64,000 nucleotides of DNA, taken from positions 10,506 to 74,505 of the forward strand of contig PKVW01000051.1 of assembly GCA_003131585.1 (NCBI GenBank). The letters run 5' to 3'. The DNA comes from Acidobacteriaceae bacterium (GTDB lineage: Bacteria > Acidobacteriota > Terriglobia > Terriglobales > Acidobacteriaceae). The position numbers and the translations under genes are program-made. This document shows positions 20,446 to 31,800 of this stretch, in pieces (position 1 is the stretch's first letter; every line of letters starts with the position of its first letter). The notes below the pieces were generated by a model. That model worked only from the letters and a program-made list of their open reading frames with translations. It was not told where the DNA came from and made no database searches.

Positions 20446-21705
20446 TTGGATCAACTAAGCTACGGAGCGTTCAGCGCAGATCTGCACCAGCGGCAAGCCG
20501 GTGAGCGGATGCCGTTGCAGGTTTCCATTGAAGTGACGCGGCGCTGTCCTCTGGAATGCCAGCATTGCTACAACAACCTGCCCATGGGCGACCAGGACGC
20601 CCGCAACCGCGAAATGACTACCGAGGAACACTTCCGCATGCTCGACGAGTTGGTCGAGATGGGCTGCTTCTGGCTGCTCTATACCGGCGGCGAGATTTTC
20701 GCCCGCAAGGATTTTCTCGAGATTTACACCTACGCCAAGAAGAAAGGGTTTCTGATTACCCTCTTCACCAACGGCACGCTCATCACAGAAAAAATCGCCG
20801 ACTACCTGGTGGAGTGGCCGCCCTTCGCCATCGAGATCACCCTGTACGGGCGAACTAAAGAGACGTATGAAGAGTTGACGCAGATATCCGGCTCCTACGA
20901 GAGATGCCTGCGCGGAATCAAGTTGCTGCGCGAGCGGGGTTTGCCGCTCAAGCTGAAGACCGTCGCTACCAGCATCAACAAGCATGAAATCTCCGCCATG
21001 AGGCGTTTTGCCGAAGACGAGTTGGGCGTTGAATTCAAGATGGACGGCCTGATCAATCCAAGGATTGACTGCTCGCAGAGCCCGCTGGCGGTCCGGCTTA
21101 CGCCGGAGGAAGTGGTCGCGCTCGATATGAATGCGCCGAAAGGTGTGAGTGAGTACCGCAGGTTGGCGAAGCACGACCTTGAGAATCCACCCAATTTGTC
21201 GCACAACGACACTGTGTACTTCTGTGGCGGAGGGATGAGTACCTTTGCCATTAATGCCTATGGAGAAATGGGCATCTGTGTGATCTCGCAGCAGGAGACA
21301 TTCGATATACGGCACTCCGGCCTCAAGCCAGCATGGGAACACTCTCTTTACGACTTGCGAAAGCGCAAGCGTACGCGCGTGACGAAGTGCATCGAATGCC
21401 GGATTCAATCGCTCTGCGGAATGTGCCCGGCCAACGGTGAAATGGAGAATGGCGACCGCGAAAGTCCGGTTGCGTTTCTCTGTCATGTCGCACATCTGCG
21501 GGCAGCGGCGATCGGAGTTGAGGTTCCTGCGCATGGGGAATGCGAATTCTGTGCCGGTGGAAGTGAACACGACGCGTTGATGGAGTCGGCGCGTCGCATC
21601 GCGAACAAGGAAATCGACGTGGAAAGTTGGACGGGGCCTCAGCAAGTATTTCAGATTCTGAACAATGCGAGCGTTTCCGGGGGCTGCGGAAGTTGCGGCC
21701 ATTGA
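20446..21705 (+). CDS. Radical SAM/SPASM peptide maturase
   Basis: 419 aa; RRCPLECQHCYN (CX3CX2C), LYTGGEIFARKD, C-terminal Cys cluster CIECRIQSLCGMCPAN...LCHVAHLR; adjacent to PqqD-like gene. Confidence 0.93.
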   Translation: MDQLSYGAFSADLHQRQAGERMPLQVSIEVTRRCPLECQHCYNNLPMGDQDARNREMTTEEHFRMLDELVEMGCFWLLYTGGEIFARKDFLEIYTYAKKKGFLITLFTNGTLITEKIADYLVEWPPFAIEITLYGRTKETYEELTQISGSYERCLRGIKLLRERGLPLKLKTVATSINKHEISAMRRFAEDELGVEFKMDGLINPRIDCSQSPLAVRLTPEEVVALDMNAPKGVSEYRRLAKHDLENPPNLSHNDTVYFCGGGMSTFAINAYGEMGICVISQQETFDIRHSGLKPAWEHSLYDLRKRKRTRVTKCIECRIQSLCGMCPANGEMENGDRESPVAFLCHVAHLRAAAIGVEVPAHGECEFCAGGSEHDALMESARRIANKEIDVESWTGPQQVFQILNNASVSGGCGSCGH

Positions 21706-21725
21706 TGGCAACGACTGGAGGCTGA

Positions 21726-21905
21726 ATGAACTACGACAACCAAGCGGACAGTAAGAAACCGTACGAGCCGCCGCAGCTTACGACGATCAGCCTGCGCCCG
21801 GAGGAAGCGGTCTTGGGGCACTGCAAGATATCCGGTGCGGCTGGCTCCTTTAGCGGCTCCTCATGCACTGCGCTGGGCGCGCCCTGCAACAGTCTAGGGT
21901 CATAG
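21726..21905 (+). CDS. Candidate RiPP precursor peptide (59 aa), absent from the supplied ORF track
   Basis: Direct translation: MNYDNQADSKKPYEPPQLTTISLRPEEAVLGHCKISGAAGSFSGSSCTALGAPCNSLGS*; 20 bp after the maturase stop; acidic/Leu leader and Cys/Ser/Gly-rich C-terminus. Confidence 0.8.
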   Translation: MNYDNQADSKKPYEPPQLTTISLRPEEAVLGHCKISGAAGSFSGSSCTALGAPCNSLGS

Positions 21906-21946
21906 GCGGTGACGGAACTCGGGGACGGATCGAAGACGCTTCAGCT

Positions 21947-22873
21947 ATGACACTACCCGTGAGGTTCGATGAGTCGGACGCTGCATTGTCCAGTAGATTT
22001 CGCGTCGGAGGAGTGTCGGTGAAAGTTGTGGGCGTATCGAGTTTCGATACCGCGTTGGTTGCTTCCTTGGAGCCATTTCGAATCGAAACGGGCGCCCCCG
22101 ACATTGATCTGCGCGTCGAGTGGACAGGAAGCCTTTGTCCGGCTCCGGGGCGTGAGCTTTTCGACTCTGGTGCCAGTTGGCGGTTGTTTGAGAACGCCGC
22201 AGGATTTCAGTTCGACTTCAACGACACGATGTTCGGCGGACGACCTTACAAGAGACTGCTAGTAGACAGCGGTTTTTGCCGGGCGACCCTTCAGATGAGC
22301 GAACAGTTCTTCGCGGGTTTTCCGCTCGAACCCGCCCCCCTGTGCTACCCCCTCGACGAACTCCTGATCATGCACCGCCTCACGCAAGAGCGGGCGATCG
22401 AGCTGCACGGGGTCGGCATCGTGGGGCCCGACGGCGCCAGCAACTTGTTTGTCGGCCATTCTGGAGCAGGGAAGAGCACAACGGCGCGTCTGTGGGCCTC
22501 GCTCCACGAGGTAGAGATTCTGAGCGACGATCGCATCATTGTTCGTGAAGATAAGGTGCGCGAGGATGCGACCGAAATCTTCATGTACGGAACACCGTGG
22601 CATGGCGAAGCCGCTTTCGCTTTGCCGCAGAGCGCTCCGCTGCAGCGAATCTTCGTTCTGGAACATGGGCATGGCAACGTGCTGACGCGGCTGACCAGGA
22701 GCCAGATGGTCGCGGAGTTGTTTGCCCGCAGCTTTGTGCCGTTTCACAGCCACGAGTATGTGGACTCCGCGTTGAGCTTTCTGGAGCGAGTTGCGGATTC
22801 AGTCCCTTGCTATCTCTACTCTTTCGAGCCGGACGAACGCGCCGTGGAGAGGATACTCAAATTCCGTGACTGA
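21947..22873 (+). CDS. HPr kinase/phosphorylase-like ATPase
   Basis: Walker A VGHSGAGKSTTARLWA, downstream LSDDRIIVRED; preceding IELHGVGIVGPDGASNLF; start chosen after the precursor stop (ORF track starts 21863). Confidence 0.82.
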   Translation: MTLPVRFDESDAALSSRFRVGGVSVKVVGVSSFDTALVASLEPFRIETGAPDIDLRVEWTGSLCPAPGRELFDSGASWRLFENAAGFQFDFNDTMFGGRPYKRLLVDSGFCRATLQMSEQFFAGFPLEPAPLCYPLDELLIMHRLTQERAIELHGVGIVGPDGASNLFVGHSGAGKSTTARLWASLHEVEILSDDRIIVREDKVREDATEIFMYGTPWHGEAAFALPQSAPLQRIFVLEHGHGNVLTRLTRSQMVAELFARSFVPFHSHEYVDSALSFLERVADSVPCYLYSFEPDERAVERILKFRD

Positions 22874-25800
22874 TTGTACGAGTGCTGACTGTGCGAAGAC
22901 CGATTGTGCGAAGACCGATTGTGCGAAGGAAGACCGTCCGCATTCCGCGCAGTTCGAATCCTTCAGCCTGGAATGCCTGCAGGCCGGACTCCGGGTCCGC
23001 TTTCAAGCGCGCGGCGCCAGTATGTCTCCCGCCATTCGCGATGGAGAAATAGTTTATGTGAAACCCGCTTCTGGGGCAGCCTTGCGCAGAGGAGACATTG
23101 TTCTGGTCAAGGGTGATCGCGGATTCCGCCTGCACCGCCTGGTCCGAGCGGATGGTTGCCGGGACTTGTTCATCACGCGCGGGGACTGCGGAATGGAAGA
23201 CGACCCTGCGGTGCGGAGCGAACAGATTCTTGGCGTTGCCATAGCCAAAGAAGTGCGAGTTGGAAGAAGGGTCGTTCGCGCGAAGTTCCGAGGAATGGGC
23301 GGCCGATTTCTGCGAGGCGTGGCGCGGGCGCAGGTTGTTCTCAAGACTCTTCGAGGGATGGCCGGCGGCGTCTTGCCGGTGCGGGCGATTTCACACGCCG
23401 CAGTGCGCGACCGCGTGCGCTCCTCGCTTGCATTGCTGGGTCTACTGGCCATGCTTCTGGTCACGCCGTATTCCCGCGGGCAGGTGGCCATAGACTCCAC
23501 GAGTTCGAAGGCGAACGAGCGCACCGGCGCAGGCACTGTTACCGTTAACTTCAACCATACGACGACCGCGGCCGCGAACAGGTTGCTGCTGGTCGGCGTT
23601 TCGATGAACATCACGAACGCACCTACGACCGGGGTTTTGGGTGTGACGTACAACGGAACTGCTCTTAGTTTCGTGGGCGCCCACAACGATGCCGGGAATA
23701 CCCGCCGGGTAGAGATGTGGTATTTGCTAAATCCTGTCAATGGTACGAATGCAATTGTAGTGTCCGTAAATATTCCGGTCGCGCAAACCGTGGGCATTGT
23801 TGCGGGCGCTACGACGTTTACAGGGGTTGACCAAACCGTGCCACTGGGACCGTTCGTGGCCGCCGATGGTGCCAACGGCGCTAACTCGCAACTCGATGTG
23901 CCCAGCGTGGTCAACGGAATGGTGATCGATACGCTGGCCACTGGGGGCGATCAGGTCATCGCTATTCCCGGTCCACAGGCTTTGCAGTGGAGCGCGAGAA
24001 CTGGGTTTGCAGTTCCTCCCGATGTCCACGGGACGGGCAGCACGCGTGCGGGCGCTCCGAGCATTCCAATTTCAGAGATTTTCAATGGTACCTCCAACTG
24101 GTCGCTAGGAGCGGTGTCAATTAATCCGAGCGCGGCCGATATCGGAGTAACCACGAGCGTCGCCAGCGCGGTTTTTCTGGGGCAGAACACTGTCTACAAC
24201 ATTACCGTCACCAACAATGGGCCTTCGCCGGCCAACAACGTGGTTCTAACCGACACGTGGGCAGCCCCGGGATTGACACTGGTGTCGGCAAATCCGAGCG
24301 CGGGAACGACCTGCGTAGGCACGGCCCCAATCACTTGCACGCTCCCGACTCCGTTGAACAGCGGAGCGACCGCGACTGTCGCGGTCACGGTTACGGCCAG
24401 TGCCGCGGGGTCGTATGCCAACACCGCGGCCGTGACCGATTCCGGAACGCCCCCTGATCCGAACACGGGCAACAATTCCTACACCGCGGTGGCGACAGTG
24501 CAGGCGATTGCTTGCGCGGCCGTTTCACAGGCCACGGCTGGAAACAATCTGACGGGTATCTTAAACACCTACTATGCGGGAGCGGCGAGCGTGCTCCCGG
24601 GCGCGACTTCCATCACCGTGAAGGCAGGCACCGGTGGTCCCGGGGGAGCTCCGACGCCGATTGTGGCAGGGAACCTTCTGCTGGTGATCCAGATGCAGGA
24701 TGCCAGCATTAATGACTCGAACAACGTTGCTTACGGCAACGGCAGCACGGGCCAAGGGTTCACCGCGCTGAACAGCGCGGGAGATTACGAGTTTGTTACG
24801 GCAACCGGAGCAGTGGGTGTAGGTGGTGGCTCGCTTTCGATTTCCGGAGCCGGTTCGGGCGGGGGATTGGTTTTTGCCTATCACTCCGCTGCAGCCTCCG
24901 CCACGGCGGGACAGAGCACCTATCAGGTGATTGTGGTGCCGCAGTACACCACCGCGTCGTTCAATTCGATCACGCCACCGACGGCGCTCGCCTGGAACGG
25001 CTCCACGGGTGGAGTGCTCGCCTTGGATACTTCGAGCACGTTGACTCTTAACGGCGCAACCGTGTCGGTAAGCGGCCCAGGTTTCCGCGGCGGCGCGGGC
25101 CTGCAACTGGGGGGCGGAGGCGGCAGCAACACTGATTTTCTCCAAACCGCTCCGGCTACCTACACGCCGGCGGGGAACCCTCCGCCTCCCCCGGTGCAAG
25201 CCGGCGACGATGCGCCGAAGGGAGAAGGAATCGCAGGCACGCCGTTCTGGATCGAATCCGGCGGGACCTTCCTGAGCTCAGGCAGCAGTTATCCGAGCGG
25301 CGTGGCTGGAACGGATGGCAGCATGGGGCGCGGAGCTCCGGGCAACGCAGGCGGCGGCGGCACCGACGGCGATCCCGCGGCCAACGATCAGAATGCGGGC
25401 GGCGGTGGTGGGGGTAACGGGGGCAATGGAGGCTTCGGCGGCGACTCCTGGAGTTCAAACCTCAGCGTAGGCGGCGAGGGTGGAGCGGCCTTTCCCGCCA
25501 CCGTGAATCGAATCGCGCTGGGCGGCGGTGGCGGCGCAGGCACTCGCAATAACTCCAACGGTGACACTCAGGCCAGCGGCGGAGCGGCGGGCGGCGGCAT
25601 CATCGTCATTCGCGCCAATGCGCTCAGCGGCACGGCCACCCTCACCGCCAACGGTGTTTCGGCGTACAACGGTACGGCCAACGATGCGGGCGGCGGCGGC
25701 GGAGCCGGCGGAAGCATCGTTGTCCTTTCGGCAAACGGCGGCGAAGGCGGCCTGACGCTGCAAGCTAACGGCGGAAATGGCGGCAACGCGTGGCAATCTC

Positions 25801-28800
25801 AAGCCTACAGTCTGGCGAATCGCCACGGTCCTGGCGGTGGCGGTGGCGGCGGCGTCGTGCTCGTTTCCGGAGCACCGGCCAGCATCGGCGTCAGCGGCGG
25901 CGCGAGTGGAACTACGTTGAACCCCGGCGTGACCTATGGAGCGACGGCGGGCACCACCGGCGCCAGCGTGACAAACGCGTCCATCTCGCAGACTTCGGGC
26001 ACGCAGTCCGGCGCGCAATGCACTCCCGACGTAACACTGGGCAAGAGCCATGTGGGGAATTTCACTCGCGGCTCGACCGCCAGCTATACCGTTCCAGTTT
26101 CCAACTTGAGCCCGTATGGTTCTACGAACGGCACGGTGACCGTCAACGATACTTTGCCGGTAGGGCTGACTCCGACGAGCGCCAGCGGCGCCGGATGGGC
26201 GTGCTCGATTGCGTCCCAGACTGTGAGTTGCGTCGATTCGACTGTCCTGGCGGCGAGTAGCAGCTATCCGTCGATCACCATCAGCGCCAATGTGGCTTCT
26301 ACCGCTCCCTCCACCGTAACCAATACCGCAGTGGTGAGCGGCGGAGGCGAGATCAACCTCGCGAACGACACCGCCACCGATGTGGCCAGCGTCGTCTCCA
26401 CCGCCGATTTGAGCATTACCAATATGGCAACGCCGAACCCGGTCGCTGCCGGCAGCAATATCACTTACACGCAGATCGTTACGAATAGCGGGCCGAGTGC
26501 GGCCGACAATGCCACTTTGGTGGAAGCCGTTCCGGCCAACACTACGTTCGTGTCCATCGCGGCCCCGGCGGGCTGGAGTTGTGTCACGCCGGGTGGCGGC
26601 GGCACAGGCAACGTGGTGTGTACTAACCTGGGCATGGCCGGAAGTACCGCGGCTACCTTCTCGCTGATAGTAAAGGTCAATGGGGCCACTGCGAACGGCA
26701 CCGTGATCGCGGATACTGCCACGGTGAGTTCATCCGTTATTGATCCAAATTTGAGCAACAACACCGCCGCCACGGCAACGGTCGTCGGGACCACCGCTGG
26801 GGCGGAGCTGACCGTGACCAACTCTGTCTCACCGAATCCGGTTGTGATCGGCAATAACGTCACCTACACGCAGGTGGTCAGCAATACAGGAACGGCGGCG
26901 GCAACGAGCGCGACGCTCAACGAAGCTCCCACCGGGAGTACGACTTTTGTGTCGATCACGCCCCCGCCGGGCTGGAATTGCGCCGCTTTCCCGCCCCAGT
27001 GTACGAACCCAAGCGTGGCCGCGGGAGCCACAGGAACGTTCACCGTCGTTTACAAAGTTAACGCGGGCCCCTCTGTCAGCGACACGGCCACAGTGAATGC
27101 GGGGAACCAGGCTTTCGGCCCCAACTCCGCCACGGCAACGGATGTGGTGACCACCGCAGGCCAGGCTGACCTTGGCCTGAGTACTGCAGGCACGCCCCTT
27201 TCGGTGTTTGCAGGCAATGACATCACCTATACGGAGACGGTGACGAATAGCGGCCCTTCGGCAGCCTCCGCAGTCAGCTTCACCGAGTCGATTCCCAACA
27301 CAACCATCGTTTCCGCCTCCGCCCCGGCCGGCTGGTCCTGCACGATTACTACTACAGTGACCTGCACTGACCCGAGCGTGGCCTCGGGCGCTTCGGTCGA
27401 CATCATCGTCGTGGTGAACGTAGCATCCACCGCGATCGTCCCATCGATAACGGCGACCTCTGCGGTTTCGGCAGCCAACTCCGCCACCAGCAGCAATAAC
27501 TTGGTGACGCCAGTCAGCGCTGCCTGCGACCTCGTCGTGACCAACCTAGGCAGCCCCACTCCGGTTCTCGCGGGCGGCACGATCACCTACACCCAGGTCG
27601 TCACCAACACCGGTCCCAGCAATTGCGGCACGGCGACCTTCACCGAAGCTACGCCGTTAAACACGACATTTGTGTCGGTGTCAGTGGTGACCGCCGGGGG
27701 TGGGGCTTGGGCTTGTCCGAACACCGCGCCCATAGCCTGCACCAACCCAAGCGTTTCTCCGGCGTCGACGGGAACCATCACGGCTGTATACAAGGTGCCC
27801 TTGGGGACGGCGGCAGGCACGATCATTACCGACATCGCAACCGTTGCCACCACGACTCGCGATACCAACAAGAACAACAACTCCGTCACGGTTACGATTG
27901 CGGTGGCGGGAGCCACGCAAGCCGACCTGAGCGTCACCAACACAGGAAGTCCGAATCCGGTGAACGCCGGGCAGAACATCACTTACTCGCAGACTGTAAC
28001 CAATGGCGGGCCCGCCGCGGCGAGCGTCGTCATCCTGACGGAAACGGTTCCCTTGAATACATCTGCTCAGTCGCTGACCGGTCCAGCGGGCTGGACTTGC
28101 ACGGTTGGAACGCTCACCTGCACCATCGCCAGCCTGCCCCCCAACACCACCGCGAACTTCACTTTCGTGCTGAAGGTGAACGCGATCGCAGGTTTAGGTT
28201 CGACCATTGCCCAAACCGCCTCAGTCGCCTCCACCACCATCGATCCGAATCTCGGCAACAACAGCGCGACGGCCAACGTTCAGGTAGCGGACTCGGCTGA
28301 CTTATCGGTTACGAACTTAGCCGTTCCTGTGCCCGTGCTGGTCAGCAACAACATTGCCTATACCCAATTGATGACCAACGCCGGGCCGAGTACAGCAACG
28401 AACGCCAGTTTCACCGAGAACACGCCGCCCAACACGACGTTCGTGTCCCTGATTCCGATCCCTGTTGGATGGTCTTGCACCCTTCCGGCGGCGGGCAGCG
28501 CAGGCACGATCACCTGCACCAATCCCAGCTTCGCGGCTGGAATAGCCGCCTTCCCCGTGATCGTGAAGGTCACGGCGGGTACGGCTGCTGGAACGGCAAT
28601 CAACGACCTAGTCACAGTAGGTTCGTCGACCACCGATCCAAACCTGGCCAACAATACCGCGACCGCGGCGGACGTAGTGGCTTTAGCGACGCAGGCCGAT
28701 CTAATAGCGGCTAACTTGGTCTCCCCGGCATCTGTGGCGCCGGGAAGCAACCTAACCTACACCCAAAGCGTCACGAATCTGGGACCGGTCGCAGCTACCT

Positions 28801-31800
28801 CCCCAGTGACTTTCACGCAAACGACTCCGCCGAACACCAACTTCCAATCGATGGCTTTCCCCCCAGGTTGGACCTGCGTCACGCCTGCTGCTGGAGCGGC
28901 TGGCACGATCACCTGCACGGATGGGAGCACTCTAGGTCTGAATATCCCAGCGATCTTCACTTTAGTGCTGCAAGTGATTCCGGGCACCCCGTCGGGAACG
29001 AATATCGCAGATACCGTCACCTCCAGCGCCGGCAACATAGTGCCGAACCTTACCACCAACAGCGCCACGGCCTCGGCCTTCGTGGCTGACCCCAACAGCG
29101 CCGATATGGCCATCGTGAAGACCGCCGCTCCGAGTCCCACCGTGGCGGAAGGCGATCCCCTTACCTATACTCTGACGGTGACGAACGACGGGCCGGCGTC
29201 GGCGACCAACGTGATCGTGACCGATCCCTTGCCCTCCGCGGTGACCTATCTGTCGGCAACTTCGACAGCCGGTACGTGCTCGGAAGCCGGCGGCACCGTC
29301 ACCTGTCAGCTGGGGACCATGGCCAACGCGGCCACGGCCACGGTCACGATTGTTACGCTTGCGGCAGCCCCGGGCATGGCTTCGAATACTGCCACCGTAA
29401 GCGCCGATCAGACCGATCCCAATCAGGCCAACAACACTTCCACGCAGACCGAAACCATCACCTCTGCGACCAAGATTCGGTTGCAGGCCTTCGCCGCTCA
29501 AATGGGCAAGGACCCAACCGGTGCCAGCCGGGTGCTGCTGTTCTGGAAGACGGGGGGGGAAGCGCACAATCTCGGATTCAACGTTTACCGCGAACAGAAT
29601 GGCGAGCGTGTCCGGTTGAACCCTTCTTTGATTGCGGGCTCGGCCCTGCTGATGAGTGGAGCGCTGCCCAAGCATTCCGGCAAGACCTACGCCTGGATCG
29701 ATTCGTCCACAGGCTCCGGCGCTGGTGCTTACTGGCTCGAGGATGTGGATGTCAACGGCACTCGCGCTCTGCACGGGCCGGTGACGGCCGAAGCCGCCAC
29801 CAGTTTGCAGGCGGGTCCTGAAACGCTGCCCACGGCGGCCTTAATGTTGAACCAGCTTAACCAGGCGCTGCCTGCGGCAGCTTTCAACGAGGGGAGCCAT
29901 CCAGTCGAGAACGTATTGCAGGAGTTTGAGTCCACATCGACCCAAAGGCAGAAGCAATTCGAGCTGGCGGCTCATCCCGCGGTGAAGATCTTCGTGAAGC
30001 ACGAAGGCTGGCATCGGGTAACGCAGCCGGAACTGATCAAGGCTGGACTCGACCCGAATGTGGATCCGGCCCTCCTCCATCTCTATGCGGAAGCGGTGGA
30101 GCAGCCGATCGAGATCGCCGGCGCATCGGCCGGGCCCGGAGGTTTCGGACCCCAGGCCGCGCTCCAGTTCTACGGGACGGGAATCGACACGCAGTATTCC
30201 GGCACGAGAGTGTACTGGCTGGTTGCCGGTGAAGCGCCAGGCCAGCGGATTCACCGCTTGCAGCCCTCCACCGGCTCGAACCAGCCTCCGGCGAGCTTCC
30301 CCTTTACAGCGGAAATAACCCCTCATACGACCTACTTCGCCGCGCTGATTACGTCGAACGGAAACAATTTCTTCGGGCCGCTGGTCTCTTCCACGCTCGT
30401 AGATCAGACCGTGCGTGTTCCGCATCTCGACAAAAGCTCGACGAACCCGGCGAGGCTGGAAATCATTTTGCAAGGCGTGATCCTGGGTGTCCCGCACGAC
30501 GTCACGATCGCTCTGAACGGATCTCCGCTCGGCGCCTTGACCTTCACCGGTCAAGACAAAGGCAGATTCCACGCGAATTTGCCGCCCGGCGTCTTGCAAG
30601 AAGGAGACAACACCGTCACGCTCACGGCCCAAGGCGGGGAATACGATACCAGCTTGGTGCAGTCTATCCGGATCACGTATCCCCACTCCTACATGGCGGA
30701 CTCCGACGGGCTGAAGTTTACAGGCCGGGCCGGGGACGAGCTTAAGGTCGCCGGTTTCACCAGTGCTCCGGTGATTGTGCTGGATATCACGAACCCGGCT
30801 CAGCCAGTAGAACTCACTCCCCAGATCTCATCGGATAAGATCGCGTCGGATACTACTTCAAACCCAGCCCAGTATGCACTGGAAATGCAGGTGCCGTGGT
30901 CAACCACCAATCCAGCGTCCACCGCCAGGCATACGCTGCTGGCCCTGGCGGCCGGCCGGATTGCCTCCTCGTCCGGGATTCGCCAGAATCACCCGTCCCA
31001 CTGGCACCGCGCCCAGCCCGGCATCGAAATCGTCATGGTTTCGCATGAGGCCTTCGCCGACGCTCTGAGTCCTCTGGTTCGCGCCCATGAGGCGGAAGGC
31101 AAATCGGCGGCCGTGGTGTCGATCGACGACCTCTACGACGAGTTTAGTTTTGGCGAGCATAATCCCACCGCGATCCGGGATTTTCTGCGCACAGCCAGCA
31201 AGGTCTGGCGCACGGCGCCGCGTTATTTATTGCTTAACGGCAGGGCGTCGATTGATCCGCGAAATTATCTCGGCTTCGGTCATCTGGATTTCGTGCCGAC
31301 GAAGATTGTGCCTACCACCAGCCTGATGACAGCCTCCGACGACTGGTTCTCGGACTTCAGCGATAGTGGTCTGCCCACCATCGCTACCGGGCGTCTCCCT
31401 GTGAGCACGGTCGACGAAGCCAGGTTAGTGGCCGGCAAGGTGTCCGCATATGAGGGCCAGTCCACGAACGGCGCCTGGACCTCCCAGGCTCTGATGGTCG
31501 CTGATGTGAACGACACCGAGAACTTTACCCAGGACAGCGAGCTCGTGCAGGCGCAATTGCCCGCCGCGCTGCAGGTGACGGACGTCTTCGCCAGTACGAT
31601 GAGCATTGCGGCAGCCCAGCAGGAAATCCTTGCAGCCATCAACTCAGGACAATTGTTGGTGAATTATGCGGGACACGGCTCCGAAGACCAATGGTCAGGC
31701 GACAATCTTTTCAACAGCACGGTCGCGAACTCATTGACCAACGCCTCGTCCTTGCCGGTGTTTCTCATCATGAACTGCCTGAATGGTTTGTTCCAGGACG

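Noticed and set aside
20455-21711. 418-aa minus-strand ORF
   Set aside because: Antisense shadow of the radical SAM gene; no recognisable domain
20015-22873. Lasso peptide cluster interpretation
   Set aside because: No asparagine-synthetase-like cyclase or transglutaminase-like B2 protein adjacent; the maturase is radical SAM
24500-26000. GC-rich Gly-coding repeats considered as CRISPR or VNTR
   Set aside because: Irregular GGC/GGN codon runs inside a coding frame; no conserved repeat-spacer pattern
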